This document shows positions 1 to 8,688 of a stretch of 64,000 bases of DNA, one piece after another. Positions within the stretch are counted from its first letter, which is position 1. Every line of letters starts with the position of its first letter. The notes beneath the pieces are model-generated. The model saw only the letters and a program-made list of their open reading frames with translations. It was not told the DNA's origin and ran no database searches. Location: the NCBI RefSeq assembly GCF_002952055.1, contig NZ_CP021255.1:2612001-2676000 (forward strand). The letters are read 5' to 3'. Source of the DNA: Desulfobulbus oralis. Lineage in GTDB: Bacteria > Desulfobacterota > Desulfobulbia > Desulfobulbales > Desulfobulbaceae. Made by a program: the position numbers and the translations under genes.

Positions 1-744
1 CGGCGCCAGGAGCGGCGCTGACAGCGTGAAGTGGTAGCTGCCCCGACCAGTGCGGAAGGCGAAAAAGGCGAAAACCGGCGCGCCCGCGAGCCAGGCCATG
101 ACAAAGGGCGCGGCCGGGATACGGGCCCGGCCATCCAGAAAGCGCACCGTAAAATGCCGCTGTTCGGGCTTCAGCAGCACATCTCCCGGCATGGACACCA
201 CGCCGCCGGACTCCAGAAAGCGGATGCCTTCCACTGCCAGGGCCGGGTTGTTGTCTGCGGCCGCGGCCGCCAGCACCCGCACACCATCGGCCCTGAGCGC
301 CGCCTTCTGCGCCGCCTCCACGCCCTCCCGCTGCTTCTCGCCCATGAAGAGCAGCAGCTTCAGCTCCGGCAGCGCCTGGGGCAGCAGCCTTGCGGCCATC
401 TCCCAGTTGCCCAGGTGGGACATCAACAGCACCGCGCCCCGGGCCTGCAGGCAGCCTTTCAGTTGCTCCAGACCTTCGGTTGTGAAGTCGATGCTATGGC
501 AGCGCGCCCGGAAACGGTCGCTGTGAATGGTGGTAAAGCGCTGATATTGCAGGAAGACAGCCAGTTGCCGACCTGCGGCGGAGCGCTCCGGAAAGAGTCT
601 GCCGTAAAAACGCAGGCCTGCCTCCTTGCGCGGCGAAAAGAAAAAATAGCCGACCGCGACCAGCCGGGCGAATGCAGTCAGCAACCAGGGCCCGGTCACG
701 CGGGCGCAGCTTTCCAGCAGGCGGTACCAGAAGCGACTGTTCAT
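1..744 (-). CDS. LpxL/HtrB-type lysophospholipid acyltransferase (3' end outside window)
   Basis: This is the last visible gene of the leftward operon. It reads from an ATG at 744 to beyond base 1, so the C-terminus is missing. The visible ~248 residues have an N-terminal hydrophobic stretch and the motif SHLGNWE, the H-x4-E catalytic signature of LpxL/HtrB late acyltransferases (family knowledge). Such enzymes work at the inner membrane and transfer acyl groups to lipid acceptors; in aryl polyene loci a member of this family is thought to attach the polyene to its lipid anchor. The start overlaps the stop of the upstream glycosyltransferase (ATGA at 744-741), suggesting translational coupling. 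The family is well supported; the acceptor is inferred from context. Confidence 0.85.
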   Translation of the reverse strand, partial: MNSRFWYRLLESCARVTGPWLLTAFARLVAVGYFFFSPRKEAGLRFYGRLFPERSAAGRQLAVFLQYQRFTTIHSDRFRARCHSIDFTTEGLEQLKGCLQARGAVLLMSHLGNWEMAARLLPQALPELKLLLFMGEKQREGVEAAQKAALRADGVRVLAAAAADNNPALAVEGIRFLESGGVVSMPGDVLLKPEQRHFTVRFLDGRARIPAAPFVMAWLAGAPVFAFFAFRTGRGSYHFTLSAPLLAP

Positions 745-1457
745 CGCCGCCAGAGGTTGAGGAAAAAGAGCCGGGCAAACACGGCGCTGTTGCGGCAAAA
801 ATCGCGCCAGGGCCGGAAGTGGCTGATACGCTCGCCTTTTGGCTGATAGACCACGCTCACCGGCGCTTCAACCAGGGGCAGGCGCGCCCAGTTCGCCCGA
901 ACCAGCACTTCCACCTCAAACTGGTAGCGGCTGGACCTCGCGTCCAGGGCCAGCGTTTCCGGCAGCGGACAGAGCCGAAAGCCGGACTGGGTGTCGGCAA
1001 GCCAGGGCCCGCCGCAGGCCCAGACCCAGAAGTTGGAAAAGCCGCGGCCCGCCCGGCTGGTCCAGGGCACATGCTCGCCCGCCATGCCGCTCCGCGTGCC
1101 GATGACCAGGGGCCGCACGCTGCTGGCCGCGGCCGCTGCCAGAAGCCTGCTGCCGTCCGCCGCCCTGTGCTGGCCGTCGGCATCCATGCAGAGCGCCCAG
1201 TCAAAGCCCGCGGCCAGTACCGCGCTGAAAGCGGTTTTCAGGGCCGCGCCCTTGCCCCGGTTTTCCGCATGACGCAGGACGGTGAGATCCGCGTATTCCG
1301 GCTGCGACGCGAGTTCCGCCAAAAGGGCCGCCGTCCGGTCGGTCGAGCCATCATCCACCACAAAAAGCGGCAAGCCGAGCTGCCGGGCGTCGGCCAGCAC
1401 TGCGGCCAGCCGCGAACCGTGGTTATAGGCCGGGATGACCAGGGCTGCCCGCAGCAT
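741..1457 (-). CDS. Family 2 glycosyltransferase
   Basis: A 238-residue GT-A-fold transferase. It begins with the GT2 signature AALVIPAYNHG, followed by VVDDGSTDRT and a DxD-type metal/nucleotide-sugar motif CMDADGQH. There are no obvious membrane spans, so it probably acts on the cytoplasmic face of the inner membrane. Aryl polyene clusters encode a GT2, often fused to an acyltransferase (ApeJ); here the two are separate, overlapping genes. I chose the ATG at 1457 because it forms a TGATG junction with the upstream stop; TTG at 1463 and GTG at 1460 are in-frame alternatives. The sugar donor cannot be told from sequence. Confidence 0.88.
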   Translation of the reverse strand: MLRAALVIPAYNHGSRLAAVLADARQLGLPLFVVDDGSTDRTAALLAELASQPEYADLTVLRHAENRGKGAALKTAFSAVLAAGFDWALCMDADGQHRAADGSRLLAAAAASSVRPLVIGTRSGMAGEHVPWTSRAGRGFSNFWVWACGGPWLADTQSGFRLCPLPETLALDARSSRYQFEVEVLVRANWARLPLVEAPVSVVYQPKGERISHFRPWRDFCRNSAVFARLFFLNLWRR

Positions 1458-3136
1458 CACCAATCACCAAGCCTAGGACAAAGGGCCAGCGCCCAGGTGC
1501 CCGGCCCCATGTGCACGCCGGAGCTGAGCGAGAGCGGCGCCACCTGCAGCTCGCTGTCCGGCAGGATGGCCCGGATCTGCGGCGCCATTGCCTCGCGCAC
1601 CCAGGCTTCGTTGTCGCTGTACTCCAGCAGCAGCAGCTCCGGCCGGCCCTGCTTCGCGAGCGCCCGCAAACGCGCCAGCACGAAATCCCGCTGCGCGGCC
1701 TGACTGTGCGCCAGGGCCAGCCTGCGCACGCCTTCGGCCTCCGGGCTGATAACGGGCCTGATGCCAAGCAGACCCGAGGCCAGTCCGCTCAGCCTGGAGA
1801 TGCGGCCACTTCGGGCCAGATAGCGCAAATCGGCAATGCACACGTATTCCTCGCAGACTGCGCACAGCTTCCGGACAAATGCCAGCAGGAGTTCCATGTC
1901 CGCCAGCCGGCGCGCCGCCCGGGCCGCCATGAGGGCGATGACCGCCAGGCGGCCGGAAGCCGCGCCGCTGTCCACGGCGAAAAAGGACTGCCCGCCCTGC
2001 CCTGCCTGAAAGGCCGCGGCTGCCGCAAAGTTGCCGGTATAGACCGAACCAACCGCAAGATAGAGGACCGGCCCCGGCTGCTCCAGGGCGCTCTGAAAAT
2101 GCTGCCGCCGCTCGTTCTGCGAGGCCTGCGCCGTGCTGACGCGCTGCCCCGCACGCAGGGCCGCATAGATGGCGGCCGGGTCCCAGAGCGTCTCCGGTCT
2201 GGAGATGCCGCCGCAGATGACGTGGCTGTCCAGAAGTACAATGCCTTCCTGCCTGGCCAGCGGCCGGGGCAGCGACCCCGCGGCGTCGCAGAGCAGGCGC
2301 ACGAAACCCGCCTCAGGCGGCAGGGTCGCGGCCTGCATGCTTTCCGCATGCCAGGCCGTGATTTCGCCCACGCTTTGCAGGGCGGCCCGGGTGGCCTCCG
2401 GATCATGACTGTGCAGGTGCAGATGCAGAAGCCCGCCGTCCCGCCGGGCCACCACGCTTTCCCCCAGGGTGGCCAGCAGGGCCGCATCCGCCTGTCCCTG
2501 CAGAGTCAGATTGATGCAGGAGGCCGGATCAGCCTCCGCCTCCGGCAGTCTGGCCCTGAGCAGGCCGGGAAAGCGGGCGCCCGGCGCCTGCAGGAGCCCT
2601 TCGTCTCCGCTCCAGGCTGCAAAAAAGCCCTCGAAGAAGCAGAACAGGCCCAGCGCCCCCGCGTCCACCACGCCTGCCTGCCGCATTGCCGGCAGCATGT
2701 GGGCGGTGGCGCGCACCGCTCCTGCCAGCCTGTCCAGAATATCGGGGATGCTCTGTTCCGGACTACAGGCCGCAAGCCCGGACATGACATCCAGCATGGT
2801 GCCGTCCTGGGGCGCGAGCACGGCCCCGCGGGCCAGCCGGCTGCCCGCAGCACAGGCGGCAAGCAGCGCCTCCGGCCCGGCATCCTCTGCAAGCGCCAGA
2901 AGCGGCGGAAAAAAGGCCACGGCGATATTGCCCGAATTGCCGGTAGCGCCCTGTTGCAGGAGACTGCGGCACAGTGCGGCCGGACTTGTCGCATCGTGCA
3001 GCGGAGCCAGGGAAAGACGCAGATTCACCCCGGTGTCACCGTCTGCCACCGGAAACACATTGATGCGGTCCAGGAGTCCGGCCCGCGCCGCCAGGCGTTC
3101 GTAGGCAGCCGCAAAGGCCTGGCGCAGAGCAATCAT
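1457..3136 (-). CDS. DAK2-domain kinase fused to DegV fatty-acid-binding domain (FakA-FakB-like)
   Basis: A 559-residue two-domain protein. Residues ~1-200 carry the DAK2/FakA nucleotide-binding motifs NVFPVADGDTG (26-36) and QGATGNSGNIAV. Residues ~275-559 match DegV (FakB), with conserved segments such as LAVGSVYTGN, FFAVDSGAASGRL and a C-terminal VAPLSLSSGVHMGPG. In Firmicutes FakA phosphorylates fatty acids held by a separate FakB; here both parts are one polypeptide, so fatty acyl phosphorylation is a reasonable inference. It overlaps the upstream ligase by 4 bases (ATGA at 3136-3133) and so is an operon member. Its role in a polyene pathway is unproven; it may supply or recycle acyl chains. 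Confidence 0.85.
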   Translation of the reverse strand: MIALRQAFAAAYERLAARAGLLDRINVFPVADGDTGVNLRLSLAPLHDATSPAALCRSLLQQGATGNSGNIAVAFFPPLLALAEDAGPEALLAACAAGSRLARGAVLAPQDGTMLDVMSGLAACSPEQSIPDILDRLAGAVRATAHMLPAMRQAGVVDAGALGLFCFFEGFFAAWSGDEGLLQAPGARFPGLLRARLPEAEADPASCINLTLQGQADAALLATLGESVVARRDGGLLHLHLHSHDPEATRAALQSVGEITAWHAESMQAATLPPEAGFVRLLCDAAGSLPRPLARQEGIVLLDSHVICGGISRPETLWDPAAIYAALRAGQRVSTAQASQNERRQHFQSALEQPGPVLYLAVGSVYTGNFAAAAAFQAGQGGQSFFAVDSGAASGRLAVIALMAARAARRLADMELLLAFVRKLCAVCEEYVCIADLRYLARSGRISRLSGLASGLLGIRPVISPEAEGVRRLALAHSQAAQRDFVLARLRALAKQGRPELLLLEYSDNEAWVREAMAPQIRAILPDSELQVAPLSLSSGVHMGPGTWALALCPRLGDW

Positions 3137-4497
3137 CTTTCGGCAAACAGGGCCAGCATGGCCTCGCGGTCATACTTGCCGTTGGCCCGCATGGGCAGAG
3201 CCCCCAGCACGCGGATGAGCCGGGGCAGCGCATAGGGTTCGAGCCGGCGGGCCAGGGCCTGCCGCAGCGCCTCCGGCGAGGCCGTACCCGCAACCGCCGC
3301 GACAATGCGGTTTTCCCGGCTGCCGCTTTCCGGCAGCGCCGCCACAAAGGCGTCCTGCACCCCGGCCTGGGCCAGCAGCAGCCTCTTGACAGCGTCCATA
3401 TCCACACGCTGGCCGCCCACCTTGACCACCATGTCCGCCCGGCCCAGCATCCTAAACTGCGGCCCGGAGGTGGGCTGAATGCGGTCTGCGGTGTGAAACC
3501 AGCCGGCCTCGTCGCGGGGCAGTTCGGGCGAGAGGAAGGCGGAACGCACCATGAGGCGCTCGTCGGCCCCGGCCTGCCAGTCCAGCCCCGGCAGCATGGT
3601 GAATTCCCTTTCGCCGCGAAAGCGGTTTCGGGTGGCCAGACCGCCGGTTTCCGTGGAGCCGAAGACTTCGATGATGCCCAGCCGGTTGGCCTGAGCAAAG
3701 GCCAGCGCGTCGCGCTCATCCAGCATGCCGGCCGAGGAAAAGGCCAGGCGGAGCGCGCAGGGCGCCAGTCTTTTGTCGCTGGCCGCAAGGGCGTGATAGT
3801 GGGCCGGCACGCTGATGAAAACCGTGGCGGCCGTCTCCTCTACGGTCTTGGCCATTTCTTCGGGGAAGACGGGCGTGTGGGCGCAGACCGAGGCCCCGCT
3901 GACCAGGGGCAGCACCACGCCGTAGAGCAGGCCGTAAATATGGCAGACCGGCACGGTGGCCAGAATACGGTCACCGGCCCCTATGCCGTAGTGCGCGGCA
4001 ATGAAGAAGCCCTCGCCCAGAAGATTTTCCGCAGTCTTGCTCCAGATCCGGGGCGAGCCGGTGCTGCCGCCGGTGAACAGGCCCAGTATGCTGCCCTGCG
4101 CCGGATTCTGGGGCAGCGGCGGGGCGGATGCGGGCAGGCTGTCCAGGGCAAGCGGCTCCATGCCAGCGGGCAAAGGCCTGCCCGCTTCGGCCAGGGCAAG
4201 CCGGCAGCCGGCAGCCTCGTGCAGACTGGAAAGCGCGGGCAGGGACAGGGCATAGGGCAAAAGCAGGGTCGGCCCGCCCGCCAAGGCCGCCAGAATGGCG
4301 GCCGCGCACAGGGCCCGGTCCTCGCTGGCCAGACACAGCCCCTTGTGTTCTCCGCGCCGGGCCTGAAAATGCGCATGCAGCCGGGCAGCCAGCCGGTGCA
4401 AGTCGCCATGGCTCATGCCGCCCTGCAGAAAGGGCCGCGCAGCATCGGCCGGCCCGGCCAGCAGGGCGCGGCACCGCTCTCCCCCAGTCCCACTCAT
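3133..4497 (-). CDS. AMP-dependent acyl-CoA/acyl-ACP synthetase (ApeH-like)
   Basis: A 454-residue ANL-superfamily adenylate-forming enzyme. The AMP-binding P-loop is at residues 141-150 (FTGGSTGSPR), followed by an FGSTETGG motif and a C-terminal NGKYDR that carries the catalytic lysine of the mobile domain. It is shorter than typical acyl-CoA ligases (~500-550 aa), as is usual for the ligases of aryl polyene and flexirubin loci, which load an aryl starter or acyl chain onto an ACP. It overlaps genes on both sides by 4 bases. The enzyme class is secure; substrate and acceptor (CoA or ACP) are inferred from neighbours. Confidence 0.88.
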   Translation of the reverse strand: MSGTGGERCRALLAGPADAARPFLQGGMSHGDLHRLAARLHAHFQARRGEHKGLCLASEDRALCAAAILAALAGGPTLLLPYALSLPALSSLHEAAGCRLALAEAGRPLPAGMEPLALDSLPASAPPLPQNPAQGSILGLFTGGSTGSPRIWSKTAENLLGEGFFIAAHYGIGAGDRILATVPVCHIYGLLYGVVLPLVSGASVCAHTPVFPEEMAKTVEETAATVFISVPAHYHALAASDKRLAPCALRLAFSSAGMLDERDALAFAQANRLGIIEVFGSTETGGLATRNRFRGEREFTMLPGLDWQAGADERLMVRSAFLSPELPRDEAGWFHTADRIQPTSGPQFRMLGRADMVVKVGGQRVDMDAVKRLLLAQAGVQDAFVAALPESGSRENRIVAAVAGTASPEALRQALARRLEPYALPRLIRVLGALPMRANGKYDREAMLALFAER

Positions 4498-5756
4498 GCC
4501 GTCTCCCCTCTGCCGAAATGCTGGTCGCGCAGTCTCCGGCTCCTGGGCCGGAAGGTATGATCGGCCATTTCCTTCTGAACCACGCGGGCAAAGAGCCTGG
4601 CCATCTTCATGTTCTGCGGCTCGTCGGCGTAAAAGCTGGTCCAGGCGTAATCCAGCAGCTCCTGCAGGCGCTCCGCGCTCATGTGCTTCGGCTGATACAC
4701 CACCTGGTCTGCCGTGTAGCGACTCCAGTCATAGGTCAGAATGCGCCCCTGCCGGTGCAGTTCGTCAAAGGCCCTGGTGTGTGGAAAAGGCGTGAGTACC
4801 GTGAATTCAGCCAGATCAAGATCGATTTCCAGAAGAAAATCGATCAGCCGCTTGATGAAATCCTCGTCGTGGTTGTCCAGACCCAGAAGAATCGTGCCCT
4901 CCACGCCGATGCCATGGTCGTGGTAGCGCCTGATCCGCTCCCTGATGTAGTCCGAGGTGTCGAAGACCGCCTGATACACGTACCAGGCCCCGGCCCGCGC
5001 CGCCAGATCCAGCACCTCGGGCTTGTCCTCGATCGGGTGGGAGCACCACTTTTTCTTGAGCGGAATCATCTCGCGGAACAGATCCAGTTCCCATTCCGTG
5101 CTCTGCGCCAGGGAATTGTCCACGATGAAGAGCCTGTTGTTGTCGATGGCCGCCATTTCGGCAATGGCCTTGTCAATGGGCCGGGGCCGGAATCTGCGGC
5201 CGCCCAGATAGGCCACGGCGCAGGGATAGCAGTGAAAGCGGCAGCCGCGGGAGGCGTGCACCAGATCCACCATCTGCACGCCGCGGTAATTGTAGAGGTC
5301 ACGCTTCAAAAGGTCGCGCCGGGCCGTGCCCACGAGGGCGATGTCAGGCTGCTGGTCGAGATGGTTGTACACCGGCTTGAGCGCGCCTTTTCTGAAATCG
5401 GCCAGCACCTCTTCCATGCGGCCCTCGGCCTCGCCCAGAAAAACCGTGCCGTGCGCCATGCACTCTTCCGCGTGCAGCATGGTGGCAATGCCGCCGAACA
5501 TGACCCTGACCCCGCGCTTCCGGTACTCGTCGGCAATGGCCCAGCCCCGCTGCACCTGCACGGTCAGCATCATGCTGATGCCCACAAAATCCGTGGCCGC
5601 GTCAAAGTCGATGGCCTCCAGATTCTCGTCGATAAAGGTGACATCCACATAGTCGGGCAGGGCTGCGGCAAAGACCACCGGGCCGTGCGGCGGCAGGTGG
5701 AATTCGGTCTGGCGGCCCAGTTTGTGCCACTTGGGGTAAATCAGGGTGAAACGCAT
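4494..5756 (-). CDS. B12-binding-domain radical SAM protein
   Basis: A 420-residue protein. The N-terminal ~130 residues have the Rossmann-like layout of a cobalamin-binding domain (TDFVGISMMLT, RVMFGGIATMLHAEE). The radical SAM cluster motif follows: SRGCRFHCYPC with Cys172, Cys176 and Cys179 (CxxxCxxC). Enzymes of this class catalyse methylations or rearrangements at unactivated carbons, or unusual lipid reactions, in anaerobes. It lies between the acyl ligase (4-base overlap) and the DUF3261 lipoprotein (1-base gap), so it is co-transcribed with polyene genes. Canonical proteobacterial aryl polyene loci lack it as far as I know. The reaction is unknown. Confidence 0.87.
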   Translation of the reverse strand: MRFTLIYPKWHKLGRQTEFHLPPHGPVVFAAALPDYVDVTFIDENLEAIDFDAATDFVGISMMLTVQVQRGWAIADEYRKRGVRVMFGGIATMLHAEECMAHGTVFLGEAEGRMEEVLADFRKGALKPVYNHLDQQPDIALVGTARRDLLKRDLYNYRGVQMVDLVHASRGCRFHCYPCAVAYLGGRRFRPRPIDKAIAEMAAIDNNRLFIVDNSLAQSTEWELDLFREMIPLKKKWCSHPIEDKPEVLDLAARAGAWYVYQAVFDTSDYIRERIRRYHDHGIGVEGTILLGLDNHDEDFIKRLIDFLLEIDLDLAEFTVLTPFPHTRAFDELHRQGRILTYDWSRYTADQVVYQPKHMSAERLQELLDYAWTSFYADEPQNMKMARLFARVVQKEMADHTFRPRSRRLRDQHFGRGETA

Positions 5757-5757
5757 G

Positions 5758-6429
5758 CTATTGCCGATCCAGGCGCTGGGCGGAGATGAGCCGCAGATTC
5801 AGGGTGTAGCCGCTGCTGCCCGGCGCGATCAGCTCCAACTGCGAGGGCATGAGGCCGGACTCGCTCGTGTATTCGCAGGAGTAGGCGCGCACCGAGCGGT
5901 TGCGGGAAGGGTCGGGATTGTAGGTGTGCAGCCGCCAGCAGCCGTCCCGGGTTTCCATGAGGTCGGCGGTTCCCCCATTGGCCGTTTCGTAGCGGCAGAC
6001 CCGGGCCCTGTCGGCCAGCTGGCCCTGCTTCACGATACCCAGGGGCGGAATGAACAGGAGCCGGATGTCTTTCAGCAGGTTTTCGGCAAAGTGCGGGCTG
6101 TCAAAGGGCGGCAGCGCCCGCACGACCTGGATCCCTCCCCTGCTGTCGGCCCGGGCCTCAAAGAGGGTCAGGCCTTCCACCGTGGTCAGGGCGGACTGAA
6201 TGCTCTGGCCGTGCAGAATCACGATGCCGATGACCGAACCGCCGCCAATGCCGCTGGCCAATCGGAAACGGATGGCGTGCACATACTGCCAGTCGCCCTG
6301 GGGGAAAAAATCATTGCAGGTGAGCGGCGCGGAAACAGGCTGCAGAGGCGCGAGCGCCGGCGGGCGCCGGGGCTCCCGGGCGCAGGCGGCCAGCACGAGC
6401 AGGCAGGACAGCAGCACAAGACGCTTCAT
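5758..6429 (-). CDS. DUF3261-type outer-membrane lipoprotein
   Basis: A 223-residue exported lipoprotein. The N-terminus is a lipobox signal peptide ending LVLAACAREP with Cys16 as the probable lipidation site. The rest resembles the DUF3261 family that accompanies aryl polyene clusters next to the LolA-like and MMPL proteins, where it is presumed to help deliver the product to the outer membrane. It overlaps the upstream LolA-like gene by 4 bases (ATGA). The lipoprotein call is firm; the family name rests on pattern recognition and position. Confidence 0.75.
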   Translation of the reverse strand: MKRLVLLSCLLVLAACAREPRRPPALAPLQPVSAPLTCNDFFPQGDWQYVHAIRFRLASGIGGGSVIGIVILHGQSIQSALTTVEGLTLFEARADSRGGIQVVRALPPFDSPHFAENLLKDIRLLFIPPLGIVKQGQLADRARVCRYETANGGTADLMETRDGCWRLHTYNPDPSRNRSVRAYSCEYTSESGLMPSQLELIAPGSSGYTLNLRLISAQRLDRQ

Positions 6430-7028
6430 GGTCTGGTGAACAGATGTTCGTCGAGCTGACGGTTCAGCACGGCGTCCGAAAAGGTGATTTTGGTGTAGGC
6501 GTCCTGGCCCTCGTTGATAATCACGGAGTCGAGCAGCCCCTCGCTGCCGGAAAGGTGCAGCTCGATACTGCTGATAATCGCGGCCAGGCCCTTTTCCCGG
6601 GGCCGCAGGATGATGCGTTTCCGGTCAGGAAATTCGGCGCTGAAGGCCGGGTTCTCGGTGAAACGGCCGGCCAGCCAGTTGGTGATTTCCTCCAGGGCCA
6701 GATTCATCGCATCCAGGGAGGCGCCTTTCTCTTCGACCAGCTTGCCATCGTGGTCCACCAGCTTTCTGATGTCGCTGCCGTGCACCAAGAGCAGGGTGTG
6801 CAGGGGATAGAGGTATTCCCACCTGAGGGAGCGCGGGGCCTGGAAGGCAAAAACGCCGCGGGCCGAGATCGGCTGGGCCAGAATCTTCAGGTGTTTTTCC
6901 TGAAAAAAATTCGCCTGTACCGAGCGCAGCGAGACTTTCGGCGCTTCCTGCGGGGCCTGGGCCGCGCCAAGCGGAGCCGCGCCCACGATGCCCAGCAGGA
7001 AGAGCAGCGGGAAAAGCGCTGCCTTCAT
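6426..7028 (-). CDS. LolA-like outer-membrane lipoprotein carrier
   Basis: A 200-residue periplasmic protein with a cleavable signal peptide (hydrophobic residues ~4-18, [19 protein letters not shown]). It shows the LolA-like pattern [14 protein letters not shown], a sub-motif in which the substrate-carrying beta-sheet begins, then [10 protein letters not shown]. Aryl polyene loci encode a dedicated LolA paralogue (ApeL) thought to carry the finished lipid across the periplasm. It overlaps the FabG-like gene upstream and the DUF3261 gene downstream, each by 4 bases. Because it sits in this operon I read it as pathway-specific rather than the general lipoprotein chaperone. Confidence 0.85.
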   Translation of the reverse strand: MKAALFPLLFLLGIVGAAPLGAAQAPQEAPKVSLRSVQANFFQEKHLKILAQPISARGVFAFQAPRSLRWEYLYPLHTLLLVHGSDIRKLVDHDGKLVEEKGASLDAMNLALEEITNWLAGRFTENPAFSAEFPDRKRIILRPREKGLAAIISSIELHLSGSEGLLDSVIINEGQDAYTKITFSDAVLNRQLDEHLFTRP

Positions 7029-7759
7029 ATCATGCCCCCATTCACGGAAAGCACCTGCCCGGTCATGTAGGAAGCGGCCTCGGAGCAGAGGAAGGCCACC
7101 ACGGCGGCCACCTCTTCCGGCTGGCCTATGCGGGCCATGGGAATGAGCTGTTTGATGTGTTCCTTGGGCGCGTTCTGGATCATGTCGGTTGCAATGAGCC
7201 CGGGCGCGACCACGTTGACGCGGATGCCCAGCCGCGCCACCTCGGCGGCCAGCGAGCGGCTGGCCGCGTTCAGCCCGGCCTTGGCCGCGGCATAGTTGCT
7301 CTGGCCGCGATTGGGCACCAGCGCGGCGGCCGAGGAAATCGACACCACGGAACCCGACTTCTGCCGGGCCATCTGCTCGATGGCGGGCCGGGTCAGGTTA
7401 TAAAAGCCGTCCAGGGTGGTGGCAATGACCCGGTGCCAGTTGTCGGAGGACATGGTCATGAAGAGCCCATCCGCAATCAGGCCCGCATTGTTGACCAGAA
7501 TGTCGAGCCGGCCGTGCCGGTCGACGAGATCGGCAACGGCTGCGGCGGAGGCTTCGGCGTCGCGCACGTCAAAGGGGTAGAGCGCACCGCTGCCGCCGGC
7601 CGCTGCAACCGCCTGAAGCGTCTCTTCGGCACGGGCGCGGCTCTTGTTGTAGTTGATGCCCACAAAGGCGCCGCCAGCGGCCAGGGCCACACTGACGGCC
7701 CGGCCGATGCCGCCCGAGGCCCCGCTGACCAGGGCGATTTTCTTCGTTTCTTCCTGCAT
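7025..7759 (-). CDS. 3-oxoacyl-ACP reductase, FabG/ApeQ-like SDR
   Basis: A 244-residue short-chain dehydrogenase/reductase. Visible motifs are the NAD(P)-binding GASGGIGRA near the N-terminus, NNAG, and the catalytic Ser ... Tyr-x3-Lys as SISSAA and SNYAAAKAG. It should reduce the 3-keto intermediate on the ACP after each ketosynthase extension. It is the second gene of the leftward operon, immediately after the dehydratase (stop 7760, start 7759) and overlapping the LolA-like gene by 4 bases. Length and motifs fit FabG fully. Confidence 0.92.
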   Translation of the reverse strand: MQEETKKIALVSGASGGIGRAVSVALAAGGAFVGINYNKSRARAEETLQAVAAAGGSGALYPFDVRDAEASAAAVADLVDRHGRLDILVNNAGLIADGLFMTMSSDNWHRVIATTLDGFYNLTRPAIEQMARQKSGSVVSISSAAALVPNRGQSNYAAAKAGLNAASRSLAAEVARLGIRVNVVAPGLIATDMIQNAPKEHIKQLIPMARIGQPEEVAAVVAFLCSEAASYMTGQVLSVNGGMI

Positions 7760-8221
7760 TTATCCTGCTTCCTGCGGCTGATAGAGCTGCAAAAGGACCT
7801 CAGCCACCCTTGCCCCTCCGGCAAAAAGGGTGGCTGCCACTTCCTGAAATCCGCCGTAATTGATCGTCTTCCGGGCCTCCGCCCGGATGCGCGTGCCAAA
7901 AGGCAGGACAGAGGCGACAAGCCGGCTCTTCTTGATGGCCACGATCCAGCCGGTCTGGGTCGAATCCAGGCCCTTGGCCCGGATGCGCTGCCAACTGCAG
8001 CACACACCCGCGGTCTGGGCCGCGATTTCGATGAGCAGCAGCGCCTCCACGCCGGCTTCGCCTGCCAGCGGCCAGGTGGGCTGCACCACGCTTTCCGTGG
8101 CCGCACTGAGGGCATCGCCCCGCAGCACCCGATCCAGCAGCAGCATGGGACGGCGCTGGGGCAACAGCGCCTCCAGCGGCAATTCGGTCAGATTCGGGAT
8201 ATGGGAGCCGGTTTCGGACAT
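7760..8221 (-). CDS. ApeP-like hotdog 3-hydroxyacyl-ACP dehydratase
   Basis: A 153-residue single-hotdog protein with the ApeP-type motif LLPQRRPMLLLDRVL near the N-terminus and a central IEIAAQTAG helix. It should dehydrate 3-hydroxyacyl-ACP to the enoyl unit that becomes part of the conjugated polyene. It is the first gene of the leftward operon. I chose the ATG at 8221. A second in-frame ATG at 8278 would overlap the predicted promoter, and longer readings run through the divergent intergenic region and then antisense to the ACP gene. Confidence 0.87.
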   Translation of the reverse strand: MSETGSHIPNLTELPLEALLPQRRPMLLLDRVLRGDALSAATESVVQPTWPLAGEAGVEALLLIEIAAQTAGVCCSWQRIRAKGLDSTQTGWIVAIKKSRLVASVLPFGTRIRAEARKTINYGGFQEVAATLFAGGARVAEVLLQLYQPQEAG

Positions 8222-8254
8222 GCTGTGGTGAACGGGATCAAATGGCCAAAAATT

Positions 8255-8300
8255 CGTACCGATGCCTATATACTCCATGCCTGCCGAAAAGTAACGCCCC
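8255..8300 (-). promoter_or_regulatory. Candidate promoter of the leftward polyene operon
   Basis: On the minus strand TTACTT is followed after 16 bases by TATATA, ~45 bases upstream of the dehydratase ATG at 8221. The match to sigma-70 consensus is moderate. Its use would favour the 8221 start over the 8278 start. Confidence 0.3.
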
Positions 8301-8315
8301 TTTTTCCCGCGGAGC

Positions 8316-8347
8316 GTGACAAGGCGACCGCTTTTGGTGTACAAAAG
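8316..8347 (+). promoter_or_regulatory. Candidate promoter of the rightward polyene operon, with an inverted repeat over the -10
   Basis: GTGACA (8316-8321, 5/6 to consensus), an 18-base spacer and TACAAA (8340-8345, 4/6) lie ~60 bases before the ACP start. A perfect inverted repeat CTTTTG-N5-CAAAAG (8331-8336 and 8342-8347) overlaps the -10, a natural place for a repressor or a local structure. No regulator gene is adjacent. Confidence 0.4.
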
Positions 8348-8407
8348 CCGGGTCGCTGCAAGCACGCGGCCGGACAGGGAATTTCTGCGGAACCACGGAA
8401 GGAAGTC

Positions 8408-8677
8408 ATGGAAGACGAGCTGATGGAAGAACTGAAGGGCAAACTGATTGCCCTGTTGAATTTGCAGGATGTGCAGCCGGAAGATTTCGACCCGGACGCC
8501 CGGCTGGTAGGCGGCGATTTGGGCATTGACTCCATCGATGTTCTGGAGATGGTGGTCATGGTGGAAAAGGACTACGGCGTGACCATCAACAACCAGGAAA
8601 TGGGGCAGCAGGTCTTTGCCAGCCTGAGGCAACTGGCCGACTACATCCGCCGGCACAGGGTGGCGGACCTGCCTTGA
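8408..8677 (+). CDS. Acyl carrier protein (first ACP of the polyene locus)
   Basis: An 89-residue acidic ACP with the phosphopantetheine attachment motif GIDSID; Ser42 is the expected 4'-phosphopantetheine site, followed by the conserved LEMVVMVEKDYG helix. The ATG at 8408 follows a GGAAGGAAG ribosome binding site at 8397-8405. It heads the rightward operon, immediately before the ketosynthase-CLF gene. Aryl polyene systems use two ACPs (ApeE/ApeF); the second here is the C-terminal part of the 14150-14773 gene. Confidence 0.93.
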   Translation: MEDELMEELKGKLIALLNLQDVQPEDFDPDARLVGGDLGIDSIDVLEMVVMVEKDYGVTINNQEMGQQVFASLRQLADYIRRHRVADLP

Positions 8678-8688
8678 GCGGCAGCGGC

